In this document: positions 35,546 through 44,372 of the stretch, one piece after another
Layout of the letters: each line of letters begins with the position of its first letter
Position numbering within the stretch: position 1 is the first letter of the stretch
NCBI GenBank assembly: GCA_963805305.1
Contig: CAWDTM010000002.1
Location: 186,001 to 250,000 of the forward strand
Direction: 5' to 3'
Source: CAVXEH01 sp963805305
GTDB taxonomy: Bacteria; Chloroflexota; Limnocylindria; QHBO01
DNA: 64,000 nt
Notes under the pieces: model-generated
Seen by the model: only the letters and a program-made list of their open reading frames with translations
Told to the model about the DNA's origin: nothing
Database searches by the model: none
Made by a program: the position numbers and the translations under genes

Positions 35546-36271
35546 TCACATCTCGGGCGTGGCCTCGGCGGCATTCAGTGGACGGAGGCGGCCGTCCGCG
35601 AGCGGCACGCAGCGCCCAAGCGTCTCGGCGAGGGCTGCATCATGCGTCGCCACGATCAAGGCGAAGCTCCGCTCTCGCTGGAGAGCGAGCAGGAGGTCCA
35701 CAACCTGCTGGCTGGTTGCGGAGTCGAGGTTGCCGGTCGGTTCGTCAGCGATCAACAACGTCGGCTCATTGATCAGCGCCCGCGCGATTGCTACCCGCTG
35801 CTGTTCACCCCCCGAGAGCTGCCCTGGTCGATGCGCGTCTCGGTCTTCCAGACCGATGCGTGCCAGGAGTTCACGCGCTCGCGCTCTGGGCTGTGGGCTG
35901 CGCCCATCTGGAAGAGTCGGCAGCAACACATTGTCGAGCGCGCTTAGCGCTGGGACCAAGTGGAAGAGTTGGAAGACAAAGCCGATTCGGGACCGACGGA
36001 GATCCGCCCGTTCCTCCTCTGATAGGTGATCAACCTCGTTTCCGTCTAGCTCTACCGTCCCAGACGTGGGCCGCTCGAGGAGACCGATGATGGACAGCAG
36101 CGTCGTCTTGCCCGACCCCGACGGCCCTACCACCGCGAGGGTCTCACCAGGTTCCACGACAAGGTCGATGCCATCCAAGGCCCGGACCTGGACATCTCCT
36201 GTCCCGTACTGACGAGCCACCGACTTGAGGCGGACGAGGGCGGGCCTCGCGTGGTCCGTCGTTGCCGTCAT
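35546..36271 (-). CDS. ABC ATPase of LolD/MacB type
   Basis: 241 residues. Walker A GPSGSGKTT, FVFQLFHLVPALSALDN with the LolD/MacB-type Q-loop, signature LSGGEQQRVAIARALI, Walker B LLIADEPTGNLDS, His switch ATHD. These ATPases drive FtsX-type mechanotransmission rather than substrate import. ATG 36271 overlaps the stop of the giant permease gene by four bases, so the two proteins are made together. Last gene of a three-gene locus starting with a secreted protein. Confidence 0.93.
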   Translation of the reverse strand: MTATTDHARPALVRLKSVARQYGTGDVQVRALDGIDLVVEPGETLAVVGPSGSGKTTLLSIIGLLERPTSGTVELDGNEVDHLSEEERADLRRSRIGFVFQLFHLVPALSALDNVLLPTLPDGRSPQPRARARELLARIGLEDRDAHRPGQLSGGEQQRVAIARALINEPTLLIADEPTGNLDSATSQQVVDLLLALQRERSFALIVATHDAALAETLGRCVPLADGRLRPLNAAEATPEM

Positions 36272-39200
36272 TCATATCCTCCCCTGACTGCGGCAGTCAG
36301 TCTGCTGGCCAGTGCGGCAAGCTCGCCCACGTGCACTTGCTCGGCTTTGTCAGCCGGTGTCCCGGCGATGCTTCCGATGCTGCCGGATGAGATCGACTCC
36401 TCGGACACGGATGCCGCCGAGACTCCCACGGACAAGCAGTAGACATTCTCGTCCGCGGAGGTCGAGGGAGTAATGTCGATGGCCTTGGCGAGGTCCGCGA
36501 GGTCCGCTGGGCCTGTCGGGACCGCGGTCGCCCCTTCCGCCACCGTGAGCCACGCGGCTGCTGCGGGATCGATGGCGGTGGCAGCCAAGAGGTCGCTGGT
36601 GAGCCCCGCACTGTCTGGTGGTTCGGGAAACGCGGCAGTGCCAAGGGCCGTTCGCAGCGGTCCGCCCAGGGCACCGAGGACGACCACCCGGCTGGCGTGG
36701 ACTGCGACCAGTTCTCGTGTGAGTACCGATGCCAGCCCACCGTCTTGGGTCACCGCGAACGCCAGATGAACGCGCCCATGCTGGGCCGCAACTTCACGGG
36801 CAACCTCGAGGGCGAGGGCCGTCGGCGCCGCGGACTGCGTGGCCCCTGGCCCCTCAGAGTCCAAGGGCGCCACGATCCATGGGGCGTCAGCATCCGCAGC
36901 AAGCCCGGGCGAATCGGCCAGGACGTGCGACACCAGGGGCAGGGCGACTCGTCCGATCTCTTGGCGCGCTCGTGCCCAGTCGGCGTCGGGCGCCGTCAAA
37001 GCCAGAACCCCGGCGGTCTGGCCGAGACAGCGCGTCTCAAACGTCGACGCACGTTGCGCCAGCCGAACGTCCGTTATTGTTGTCCCGATCCGGAGGAGCA
37101 CAATGCCTGGCGGACATTCGTTGGATGAGATCGGTCCGTCGGTGGCGTCCAAGAACGTGATGTCCTGGGAGCCGAGTCCTTGCCGTGCTACCTGAGCGGG
37201 GTCGTAGGCCAGCGACGTGGGGAAAAGGCTGCTCAGCTCCTGTTCACGGTCGATAGCGCGGCCCGCGCTGGAGGCGAATTGCGGGCTGCGGGACACGAAG
37301 GTCAAGTTCCTGACTGTGTAACCGCTCGCCTGCAGCTCGGCTCGGACGTAGTCCTGTGCATCTTGAAGAGCCTGGGATCCGATTCTCCGGTTCGGCAATG
37401 CCGTGATCGCCTGGATGTCTTCGGCGATTCGGATGGCGGATGCGGGGGTCGGTGAGGGACTCGGAGGCGGCACGAAGGCCGTCGCGGGGATGGCCGGCGG
37501 CTGGATGACCGCCCAGGTGATCGCGCCCACCACGGCCAGGCTGCCAAGCGTTCCGGCGGTCAAGATCGAGGAGCGCTGGCTGAATCCAGGCACCGAGCCG
37601 GTTGAGCCTTCGGCTCGAAGGGTGGTGGACGGCTCGACCCGGGACGCCAGATCGGAGGCCGGCATGGACGAAAGGGTGCCGATCGCGGCCGAAAGAACGA
37701 TGGCTGCGCCAATGACCACACCCATGATGGCGACCGATGTGCCAATCACGATCATCCCTATTGCCAAGAGGGCGACGGCGATCACCGCGGCCAGGAGTGC
37801 CGGCAGGAGCACCTCGAGCGCGATGAGCCTGCGAACCGTTCGTGCCCGCCACCCAACACTGCGTAGCAGCCCGATGAAGGCGAGTCGCCTTTCGACTGAC
37901 AGCACGCCCGCGTCAATCAGGATGGCGCCTGCGGCGAAGACCGCCCCGGCAGCGGCGAGGAGGTGGTACGGGCCGATCCGAACGGCAATCACCTGACCAA
38001 GCACCGTCGCGTGCAGACTCCCGCTGAACCCTGCCTCGATGGCAATCGTGAGTCCGGACAAGGCGACCGCCCCTCCAAGAGCCAAGACCATGCCCACGAA
38101 ACGTGCGCGTGACTCGAGCGCCTGGGTAATGCCCAGGCTCAGCACGGTCGAAGCCCGCAAGCCGGGGCTGCCCGCAACGCTCGGACCTCGGACGTCCAGT
38201 GCCCCCCGCAGGAGGAACAGCCCGGCGAGCCCGGCCGCGAGCAGATGGGCGCCGGAGATCGCGACCACCAAGACCAACAACATGCCCCACGACGCGACGA
38301 CGCCCAGAACCAGACCCAGGACCAGGGTCGCGACCAGCGCCACGACGGCGGAGAAGCAGCCAATGACCAGGGCCTCCGCCGCCACGACGCCAATCACCGG
38401 CGCCCTCCGCCATCCCAGTTGCCGCAGGACTCCCAGTTCGCGTCGTTGGTCAGCGACCAGGAACAGGCCGAAGGTCAGCAGGTAGAGGGCGACCACCGCG
38501 ATGGCGCCCCACAGGAGCCAGCCTGATACCCCCGCCGCACCGCTGGCGATCCGCGGCGCCTCACCCGTAGAGGTCCAGCGTTCGACGATGGTCCCGACGC
38601 CAGGAACAGACACGTCGACGTCTTCGGGCGAGGAGCCGGCTACCACCGCAACCTGTAGGCCCGTGCGCTCGACGATCGCGCCGGCCACGTCTTCGATGCG
38701 CCGGATCGCCTCGGGTGAATAGCCAGCGATCCCGCCGACTCGCACGCGAATCGCATCGATGAAGTTGGCACCGCGGATCGCCTCCACGGCCTCCAGGTTG
38801 GTGATGGCTGACGGGGGCGACGGATTGACGCCGCCGGGATTCAGCGAGGTTGGGAGGACCTGTAGACTGCCATCGCTTGCGCGCAGCTGGCGCGGGGCAT
38901 CCGAGTAGATGCCGAGGGGCGCGTAATTGGCGGCCAGGTTGTACCTGTCGCTCAACGCGCCGAGATCGTAGGTGCCGATCGGCTGGAGCTGAAAGAGCGG
39001 CGGCTTCTCAACACGCAGCGGGCGGTAGATGGTGTCGTCCGCGCCGAAACTCACTTCGTTCCGGCGGAAGGTCTGGGGTTGAGCGGCGGCGATCTGCGGG
39101 GCGAGGGTAGTCGCCCACGTCCCGCGCCTGTCGAGAACGATTCCTCCGCCAGCAACGGTGTAGGGAGAACCGTCGGGCACCAGGATCACGTTCCGGCCGT

Positions 39201-40227
39201 AAGCGGAGAATCCACCCCCCTCCTTGCTCTTGCCGAGGATCCCGTCCCGGGCAATGACCGACTCCGGTCGAAACGGTGTGATCAGCGCAGAGAGTGGGGC
39301 ACCTGCCTCTGTTTCCGTGGCTGGGGCTGCAGCCGTGAGGTCGTCGATGGCCGCGACCGCCGCCTCAAGACTGCTGCCCTCCGCATCAGCCGCCGCTTTG
39401 GCGGCCAGGCTTGGATCGACACCCGAGATCACACGCACCGAGACCTTGGCGGAGCCTGGGACTGGCGTGCTCTGCGCCGTGAGCACCGGCAGGGCGAGGG
39501 CGTTCGCGCGGAATTGCTGATCAGTGACCTCTCCCACGCCGGCACCGAGATAGTCACCCTCGGTGACGTACTGATCCAGGCCCACCAGGCGGCTTTCCTC
39601 TTCAGGGTCGACGCCGACGACTTCGCCCCAGGTGGAGGGCAGAGTACCCAAGGTGATCTCAACCTGGTTGGGTCCGATCACGACGTCCGTGGCGCCCACG
39701 AGCAAGACGGGCTGCTGCGTCTCTGGGTCAATCGCGACGTAGGCAGTGGCAGCCGTCGCAGTCCGCCCGCCGATCTCCGTGGTCAGCTCGACACGGGCGA
39801 TCTGGTCGCGGGCCATGTCGGGAAGAACGACCCCGACGGCGACGTCACTCTGACGCATCCAACCCAATGCGGCGACGGGCGCAGCAACCTCCACGCCCGG
39901 TATGGACCGGATCGCCGCCCACTGGTCTCTGGTAATGCCGGTTGCGGATCGATTCCCGAGGTAATTGGCCGGCACAAGGTCGTGGTCGCCGATTGTGATG
40001 TCGGTCGCCCCACTCGGCCGAACTAGAATGTCATAGGAGCCGCGCCAGCCAGCCTGGAGGGTCTCGTTGACCGTGGCGAGGCTTGTTACCGAGCCCAACG
40101 ACATGGCCGAACCAGCCAAAGCCGCGGCGAGTGAGCCGACGACGAGCACCACCAGACGGGGCCGGTTGGCGCCGAGCAGGGCCCAGGCGAACCGCGCCAA
40201 GCGCACTCCAATGCGCAGGACATTCAT
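36268..40227 (-). CDS. Giant FtsX-type ABC permease fused to a pseudo-M28 peptidase domain
   Basis: 1319 residues. One N-terminal span (about 23-45), a large outside domain (about 46-575), then FtsX-type membrane blocks (ADQRRELGVLRQLGWRRAPV and VERRLAFIGLLRSVGWRART are the paired FtsX loops) to about 880, a further span about 893-913, and an exterior C-terminal domain about 929-1319. That last domain follows M28 peptidases: ALPNRRIGSQALQDAQDYVR at its start, a PA-like insert, then APLDSEGPGATQSAAP and AVTQDGGLAS where active M28 enzymes have HxD, GADDNASG and EE. The metal ligands are replaced, so it should bind rather than cut. Shares ATGA with its ATPase and follows a secreted small protein. 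Confidence 0.85.
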   Translation of the reverse strand: MNVLRIGVRLARFAWALLGANRPRLVVLVVGSLAAALAGSAMSLGSVTSLATVNETLQAGWRGSYDILVRPSGATDITIGDHDLVPANYLGNRSATGITRDQWAAIRSIPGVEVAAPVAALGWMRQSDVAVGVVLPDMARDQIARVELTTEIGGRTATAATAYVAIDPETQQPVLLVGATDVVIGPNQVEITLGTLPSTWGEVVGVDPEEESRLVGLDQYVTEGDYLGAGVGEVTDQQFRANALALPVLTAQSTPVPGSAKVSVRVISGVDPSLAAKAAADAEGSSLEAAVAAIDDLTAAAPATETEAGAPLSALITPFRPESVIARDGILGKSKEGGGFSAYGRNVILVPDGSPYTVAGGGIVLDRRGTWATTLAPQIAAAQPQTFRRNEVSFGADDTIYRPLRVEKPPLFQLQPIGTYDLGALSDRYNLAANYAPLGIYSDAPRQLRASDGSLQVLPTSLNPGGVNPSPPSAITNLEAVEAIRGANFIDAIRVRVGGIAGYSPEAIRRIEDVAGAIVERTGLQVAVVAGSSPEDVDVSVPGVGTIVERWTSTGEAPRIASGAAGVSGWLLWGAIAVVALYLLTFGLFLVADQRRELGVLRQLGWRRAPVIGVVAAEALVIGCFSAVVALVATLVLGLVLGVVASWGMLLVLVVAISGAHLLAAGLAGLFLLRGALDVRGPSVAGSPGLRASTVLSLGITQALESRARFVGMVLALGGAVALSGLTIAIEAGFSGSLHATVLGQVIAVRIGPYHLLAAAGAVFAAGAILIDAGVLSVERRLAFIGLLRSVGWRARTVRRLIALEVLLPALLAAVIAVALLAIGMIVIGTSVAIMGVVIGAAIVLSAAIGTLSSMPASDLASRVEPSTTLRAEGSTGSVPGFSQRSSILTAGTLGSLAVVGAITWAVIQPPAIPATAFVPPPSPSPTPASAIRIAEDIQAITALPNRRIGSQALQDAQDYVRAELQASGYTVRNLTFVSRSPQFASSAGRAIDREQELSSLFPTSLAYDPAQVARQGLGSQDITFLDATDGPISSNECPPGIVLLRIGTTITDVRLAQRASTFETRCLGQTAGVLALTAPDADWARARQEIGRVALPLVSHVLADSPGLAADADAPWIVAPLDSEGPGATQSAAPTALALEVAREVAAQHGRVHLAFAVTQDGGLASVLTRELVAVHASRVVVLGALGGPLRTALGTAAFPEPPDSAGLTSDLLAATAIDPAAAAWLTVAEGATAVPTGPADLADLAKAIDITPSTSADENVYCLSVGVSAASVSEESISSGSIGSIAGTPADKAEQVHVGELAALASRLTAAVRGGYE

Positions 40228-40324
40228 GGCGGGGCTTCGCGTGTGATGGACATCCCCCTCGAAGCGCGGGCGCCAGAATACCCCGGCGCCCGCGATTCAT
40301 TCACCGACTTCTCATGGGAAGGGG

Positions 40325-40678
40325 TCAGTACGTGTAGCTGACGCGGACCCCATCGTAGGCATTGTTGCCGTAGTTGTCGTGCGCCCAGAACAGCGGGTAG
40401 TAATCGACGCAGTACCCATCAGGCCAGTAGTTGTGGTGTGTGCTCGTGGTAGCCATGCTGAAGGTACCGGACACATATCCGTCGCCATAGTCGACCTTCC
40501 ACCACGAGCCCGTTGCGCAGACAGTCCAGCTGCCGTAGTAGTAGTTGACGCCACAGCTGTAGGTCTGCATCTCCGGCGAGGCGTCCATCGCCGCAAGGGG
40601 AAAGGCCGCCGCTGGACCCGCAGCCAAGATGGTAAGCGGCAAGGCAACTGCTGTCGCCGTCAGGAACCGGCGTAGCAC
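40325..40678 (-). CDS. Secreted Tyr/Trp/Cys-rich small protein
   Basis: 117 residues. Signal peptide about 1-23 with likely cleavage after GPAAA. The mature part of about 95 residues has four Cys and is very rich in Tyr, Trp, Gly and Asn (VNYYYGSWTVCATGSWWKVD, NYWPDGYCVDYYPLFW), with almost no Lys. GTG 40678 has GAGGAGG at ideal spacing; an ATG at 40708 lies before that site. It precedes the FtsX/ATPase pair on the same strand. The layout recalls lactococcin-972-type bacteriocin loci, but I see no sequence match, so bacteriocin, surface protein or transporter ligand all remain possible. Confidence 0.7.
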   Translation of the reverse strand: MLRRFLTATAVALPLTILAAGPAAAFPLAAMDASPEMQTYSCGVNYYYGSWTVCATGSWWKVDYGDGYVSGTFSMATTSTHHNYWPDGYCVDYYPLFWAHDNYGNNAYDGVRVSYTY

Positions 40679-40843
40679 CAGGATCCTCCTCTCCGCCCGC
40701 CGAGACATGGCGGCCCCCGAGCCTCAATCAGAGGGCTCGCCCGCGGGTTGGGTCAGGACCTCACCAACACCGCCCAGCGCACTTAGAGTCGGCTATGCTG
40801 CATGGACCGGGATGCGGACCGGTTCGCCCAGAGGGGGAGCAGC

Positions 40844-41380
40844 ATGACGCACCTGACCGAGCCGCCGCTGCGCGCCGAGCAGTTTGGCCGCCGCTACCGG
40901 CGCAGCCGGCCGTGGGCGGTCCGCGAGCTGAGCCTCGACATCCCGGAAGGCTCGATCACGGCGATGGTCGGGCCCAATGGCTCAGGCAAGACGACCTTCA
41001 TCCGCGCCTGCCTGGGCTTCGAGCCGCCCAACGAGGGTCGCGTCCTCGTCTACGGGCATGATCCACAACGTGCCCGAAGCCGGGCAGTGGCCGCCATCGG
41101 CTACGTGCCCCAGCAGAGCGCGCTGTACCGCAGCCTGACCATCGGGGACCACTTCGTCATGGCCCGCGCGGCGCGCCGCAACTTCGACCGCGAGGTGGCC
41201 CGCGGACGGATCATCGATGCCGGCCTAGGTGAGGTAGATGCCGCCCGTGATCCGGGCAAGCCTTGCCGGTCCCAGGCGATCCAGGAGGGTTGGAGCGTCG
41301 GCTTCCATTTGGCCGCGACCTCGATCGGCGGATCGAACGTCGGGTCGCAATGCGACCCGTGGGCGAACCGACCAGGCTGA
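40844..41380 (+). pseudogene. Truncated ABC transporter ATPase
   Basis: ATG 40844 (GAGGGGGAG upstream) opens a normal metal-type ABC ATPase: Walker A GPNGSGKTT, Q-loop GYVPQQSALYRSLTIGD. After RGRIIDAGL (about residue 128) similarity stops where the signature and Walker B should follow, and 50 unrelated residues run to a stop at 41380. Without LSGGQ and DEP it cannot be a working ATPase. Probably cut by an insertion or deletion at about 41227. Confidence 0.8.
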
Positions 41381-41720
41381 TTGAGCTGGATCGGCCGCCG
41401 GGCAAACAGGGTCGTTCGTCACCACCTCGAGGACCGGGTCGCAGGCGACGCGCCCGCGAAGCTGCGTCTGTCTCCCGATGCCAGTTTGGAATTGATCTGA
41501 CCTACGTCTGGATGTTGCCCCCGTGACTACCGTCAGACAGGACGCGCCGACGCGCACCCTCGAGTGGCAGGACCTTGGTTGCGCGCGCGTCCACATCCCG
41601 CCGGAGGAAGCCACCACACGCTCTACGTGTCGATGGGTCTTCGCCAGGACGGCACCATCCCCTCGCCCTGCGCGACCGAGGCGGCCGCCTAATCGACGGC
41701 GAGGAACCATCGCCCTAGCG
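41381..41720. other. Decayed sequence after the truncated ATPase
   Basis: No intact gene. Short protein-like pieces appear in different plus-strand frames, for example TLYVSMGLRQDGTIPSPC then ATEAAA and a stop near 41695, preceded in another frame by a piece starting GTG 41523. This is the look of an old frameshifted gene. Origin not recognised. Confidence 0.45.
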
Positions 41721-42689
41721 TCAGCTATCCGGAGTGTCGCCGGTGCTCGTGGAGGCACCAAGGGAGCCGTCCGGCGCCAGCCACTGGGTGGTGACGTTGG
41801 TGCCGGCCTGTCGGCTGCCCGAAGCCTCCCAGGAGATGGTGAGGTCGAGCTTCCAGAAGCCGATGTCGGTGGGGCTGATCGACACCGAGCAGGTGACCGG
41901 CACCGGCCTGGAGAGCGTTGGCCCGAAGGGCACGGAGGTGATGGACGTCTGCCGGGAGGTGCCGGCCTGGTCGGGGAAGCAGGCGAAGGCGGCATCGGTC
42001 TTCAGCTGCAGCAAGGCCTTGGTGGCGATGGCCTGGGCCACGGCCGGATCGCTGGAGATTGGCGTTGGCTCGGGCGTGAAGCGGAAGCTGGCGATCAGGG
42101 CGGAGACCTGGGCGCGCAGCGCGTCCCCGCCCGGTCCGCGGATGTCGGCGTCGAGCTGGACCCAGTTGTCGAAGGCCGTGGGGCTTTCGATCTTCCAGGT
42201 GAGCAGGATGCGATCGGACGCCTGCTGCTCCTCGCTGAAGATCGCGGCCATGCCGCCCACCGCGGTCCGGATCCCCTCCGAGGGATGGTCGAAGAAGGCG
42301 ACCGGGTCGCTCATCGGCATGCCGCCGTTGCCGATGGTGATCACTACGTTGTCCGGTGGGAGGTCGTAGTCATGGGCACCGCAGGAGATGGAGTTCTCCG
42401 TGCGCTGGCAAACCTTGCTGGTCTCCACCGGCGCGCTGGCCAGATAGCCCTGCACGCTGTAGAAGGAGAAGACGAACCCCTCGATGGGGTAGTAGCTCCA
42501 GGCCACGGGGTAGTCGAAGGACCACTCGTTCTGGCTGAAGTGGGCCAGGCCGGTGGCCGCCGGCGTGGCGCTCGCGCCAAAGGCGTCACTCGCTGACGGG
42601 GACTGGAAGGTGCCGCCACCCGAGCAGGCGGCCAAGACCAGGGTCAGAGCAAGCCAGGATGCGGCGCCTAACCCTCTGACGCGCGCCAT
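41721..42689 (-). CDS. Putative lipoprotein, unknown function
   Basis: 322 residues. Signal with lipobox LAAC (Cys about 22) and a Ser/Ala/Thr linker, then a beta-rich outside domain (FSQNEWSFDYPVAWSYYPIE, VQLDADIRGPGGDALRAQV). The first half resembles PsbP/LpqN-type folds that follow short signal-anchored linkers, without certainty. ATG 42689 has GAGG at six bases; ATG 42710 is in frame but lacks a site. Last gene of the PadR-led group on this strand. Confidence 0.75.
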   Translation of the reverse strand: MARVRGLGAASWLALTLVLAACSGGGTFQSPSASDAFGASATPAATGLAHFSQNEWSFDYPVAWSYYPIEGFVFSFYSVQGYLASAPVETSKVCQRTENSISCGAHDYDLPPDNVVITIGNGGMPMSDPVAFFDHPSEGIRTAVGGMAAIFSEEQQASDRILLTWKIESPTAFDNWVQLDADIRGPGGDALRAQVSALIASFRFTPEPTPISSDPAVAQAIATKALLQLKTDAAFACFPDQAGTSRQTSITSVPFGPTLSRPVPVTCSVSISPTDIGFWKLDLTISWEASGSRQAGTNVTTQWLAPDGSLGASTSTGDTPDS

Positions 42690-42754
42690 CGTTTGCCTCG
42701 TCCCCCTCATGCAGAGCCGGACGCGGTGAGCGTGGGCCTGGTTCCCGTCAGGCG

Positions 42755-43384
42755 TCAAGAGGCCGTCGTGTGGCCGCCCAGCTCGATGTCGAAGGCCCAC
42801 GGGCCTGGCACCTCACGCCACGGAGGGACCCTGGATCGCGGCGGGTGCAGGCGGCCCTCGAAGCGATGGATGGTGATCGTCAGCCGGCGAGCATCGGCCG
42901 GAGGCGGCGGCGCGAAGTTGAACCCTGCCTCGCCGCCCGTGCCGGATTGGCTCATGGAGGCCGCGCCTGTCTCGTAATGGGTCGCGCGGTCATCGGCGAC
43001 CGCAACCTCGGGCGGCCCCATCGGCATGAAGGTCTCGGGGTTGGATGCCCCGCCAGGCGTACGGAACCGCAGCAAGCCGCGGCAGCCAGCCTGGCGGACC
43101 TCGATCGCCAGCAGCTCCACGGTCACGCCCTGCGCCACCGATGTCTTCCCGACGCCAATCACCCGCTGCAGCGGAGAGCCATCGATGCGGACCAGCCGTT
43201 CAGCGTTGTGCACGAGCGCCTCGAGCTCCGCCGGTGGCAGCCGATGGGGTGTCCGGCGCAGGGGAGTGATCGATCGGCTACGCGACGCCCAGCTGAACGA
43301 AGCGGATGAGCGTCGTCGCCCAAGGAGCCAGACCGCGGCTCCACCCAGCGCGAACCCAACCACGGCCGCCGCAATCAGATCCAC
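42755..43384 (-). CDS. Membrane-anchored protein, unknown
   Basis: 209 residues. N-terminal span (about 4-22) and a short Arg/Ser-rich stretch, then a soluble domain (LVHNAERLVRIDGSPLQRVI ... VELLAIEVRQAGCRGLLRF). No family recognised. GTG 43384 follows GGGAGGGGG. The N-terminal anchor with small body is typical of accessory proteins in envelope operons. Confidence 0.65.
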   Translation of the reverse strand: MDLIAAAVVGFALGGAAVWLLGRRRSSASFSWASRSRSITPLRRTPHRLPPAELEALVHNAERLVRIDGSPLQRVIGVGKTSVAQGVTVELLAIEVRQAGCRGLLRFRTPGGASNPETFMPMGPPEVAVADDRATHYETGAASMSQSGTGGEAGFNFAPPPPADARRLTITIHRFEGRLHPPRSRVPPWREVPGPWAFDIELGGHTTAS

Positions 43385-43424
43385 GCGTCACCCCCTCCCG
43401 GGCTGTCAGGGCAATGGTGCGCGC

Positions 43425-43517
43425 TCAGCGGCGACGGCGCAGGAGGACGAAGACCAGGAAGGCGGCAGCCGCCAGCCCGGCCAGCGGGATCAGGTAGGCG
43501 GCAGGCGCAATGTCCAT
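43425..43517 (-). CDS. 30-residue membrane microprotein
   Basis: MDIAPAAYLIPLAGLAAAAF followed by LVFVLLRRRR: one membrane span ending in four Arg, so N-out/C-in by the positive-inside rule. ATG 43517 has AAGGGAT upstream. Located between the HAAS protein and the 209-residue membrane protein, in line with both. Too short for family assignment. Confidence 0.5.
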   Translation of the reverse strand: MDIAPAAYLIPLAGLAAAAFLVFVLLRRRR

Positions 43518-43531
43518 GGGGCGTATCCCTT

Positions 43532-44014
43532 CTAGCCGGGTTGGACGGTGAGGCCGAACAGCAGCACCACCGGGAGGAGCAGCAGGACCGCCACCAGGAA
43601 GGTGGCAAACAGCTTCTCGCGCGTGGACCACACCGTGGAGACCCAGACGAAGACCAGGCCCAGGATGGGGCCGACCACCGGCAGCAGGAAGGCACCCACC
43701 GTGAGCAGCAGGAGGGCGGTGATCTCCACGGCGCCGATGCTCCAGCGGGACGGCGCGGGAACGGACACGGCGCGAGGGGGCGCGGACGCGGTGCCATCGG
43801 TCTGGACCTCTGCGGCCACGATCTCCTCCGGCCGCCCCAGGCGGTCGAGCACGTTGCGGATGGTGACCTCGTCGCTGGTGCCGGCGCTGGCCAGGGCCGT
43901 GTCGATGTGCTCGCGAACCTCGCCCACCAGCTCCCGACGGCGATCCTCGCTCAGGGGCCAGGCGGCCGCCTCCAGCCGGCCCAGGTAGTCGCGGACCAGT
44001 GTGTCAGGCTGCAT
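43532..44014 (-). CDS. HAAS-domain membrane protein (PadR partner)
   Basis: 160 residues. The N-terminal 70 residues (YLGRLEAAAWPLSEDRRREL, VGEVREHIDTALASAG, VLDRLGRPEEIVAAE) match the HAAS/DUF1700 helical domain that binds PadR-type regulators; two to three spans follow (about 95-157). Its start overlaps the PadR stop by eleven bases. The pair is a known membrane-to-transcription module. Confidence 0.82.
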   Translation of the reverse strand: MQPDTLVRDYLGRLEAAAWPLSEDRRRELVGEVREHIDTALASAGTSDEVTIRNVLDRLGRPEEIVAAEVQTDGTASAPPRAVSVPAPSRWSIGAVEITALLLLTVGAFLLPVVGPILGLVFVWVSTVWSTREKLFATFLVAVLLLLPVVLLFGLTVQPG

Positions 44015-44372
44015 CCCTGCCCCCTCCTCCTTTGGCCTCCGGGTTCAGCAGCCCGTCGACGGCGCTGCGGAACCGGGACCAGTCCGCGGCGAACGCATCC
44101 AGGGCGCGCCGGCCGCGATCGGTGATCCGATAGTAGCGACGGGGTGGACCCGCCGCCGATTCCCGCCAGGTGGTGGTGACCCACTCCGAGCGGCGCAGCC
44201 GGGAGAGGAGCGGGTAGATGGTTCCCTCGCTGGTCAACAGCTCCTCCTCGGACAGCTCGCGGACGATGTCGAACCCGTACGACTCGCCGCCGCGCAGGAT
44301 GGCCAGCACGCAGAACTCGAGCACCCCGCGCCGCAGCTCGGTGAGCGAGTCCCGTGTCTCGCTGGCTACCAT
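44004..44372 (-). CDS. PadR-family transcriptional regulator
   Basis: 122 residues from ATG 44372 (ATG 44381 also in frame). Winged helix: LRRGVLEFCVLAILRGGESY, then GFDIVRELSEEEL and TSEGTIYPLLSRLRRSEWVT with the usual PadR recognition region, and a C-terminal helix. No ribosome site is visible before either ATG; an ATGCGTAACAT half-palindrome at 44371-44381 could be an autoregulatory site. Divergent from an ECF sigma gene. Confidence 0.92.
   Translation of the reverse strand: MVASETRDSLTELRRGVLEFCVLAILRGGESYGFDIVRELSEEELLTSEGTIYPLLSRLRRSEWVTTTWRESAAGPPRRYYRITDRGRRALDAFAADWSRFRSAVDGLLNPEAKGGGGRDAA

Noticed and set aside
40325..40678. Direct assignment of the small secreted protein as lactococcin 972
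   Set aside because: Gene layout is similar, but the residue pattern of the mature protein does not follow the lactococcin order, so no family name is given.
30863..41720. Complete integrative element with integrase and duplicated tRNA end
   Set aside because: No integrase, relaxase or repeated tRNA 3' sequence could be found by eye in the window, so only an eroded region is claimed.
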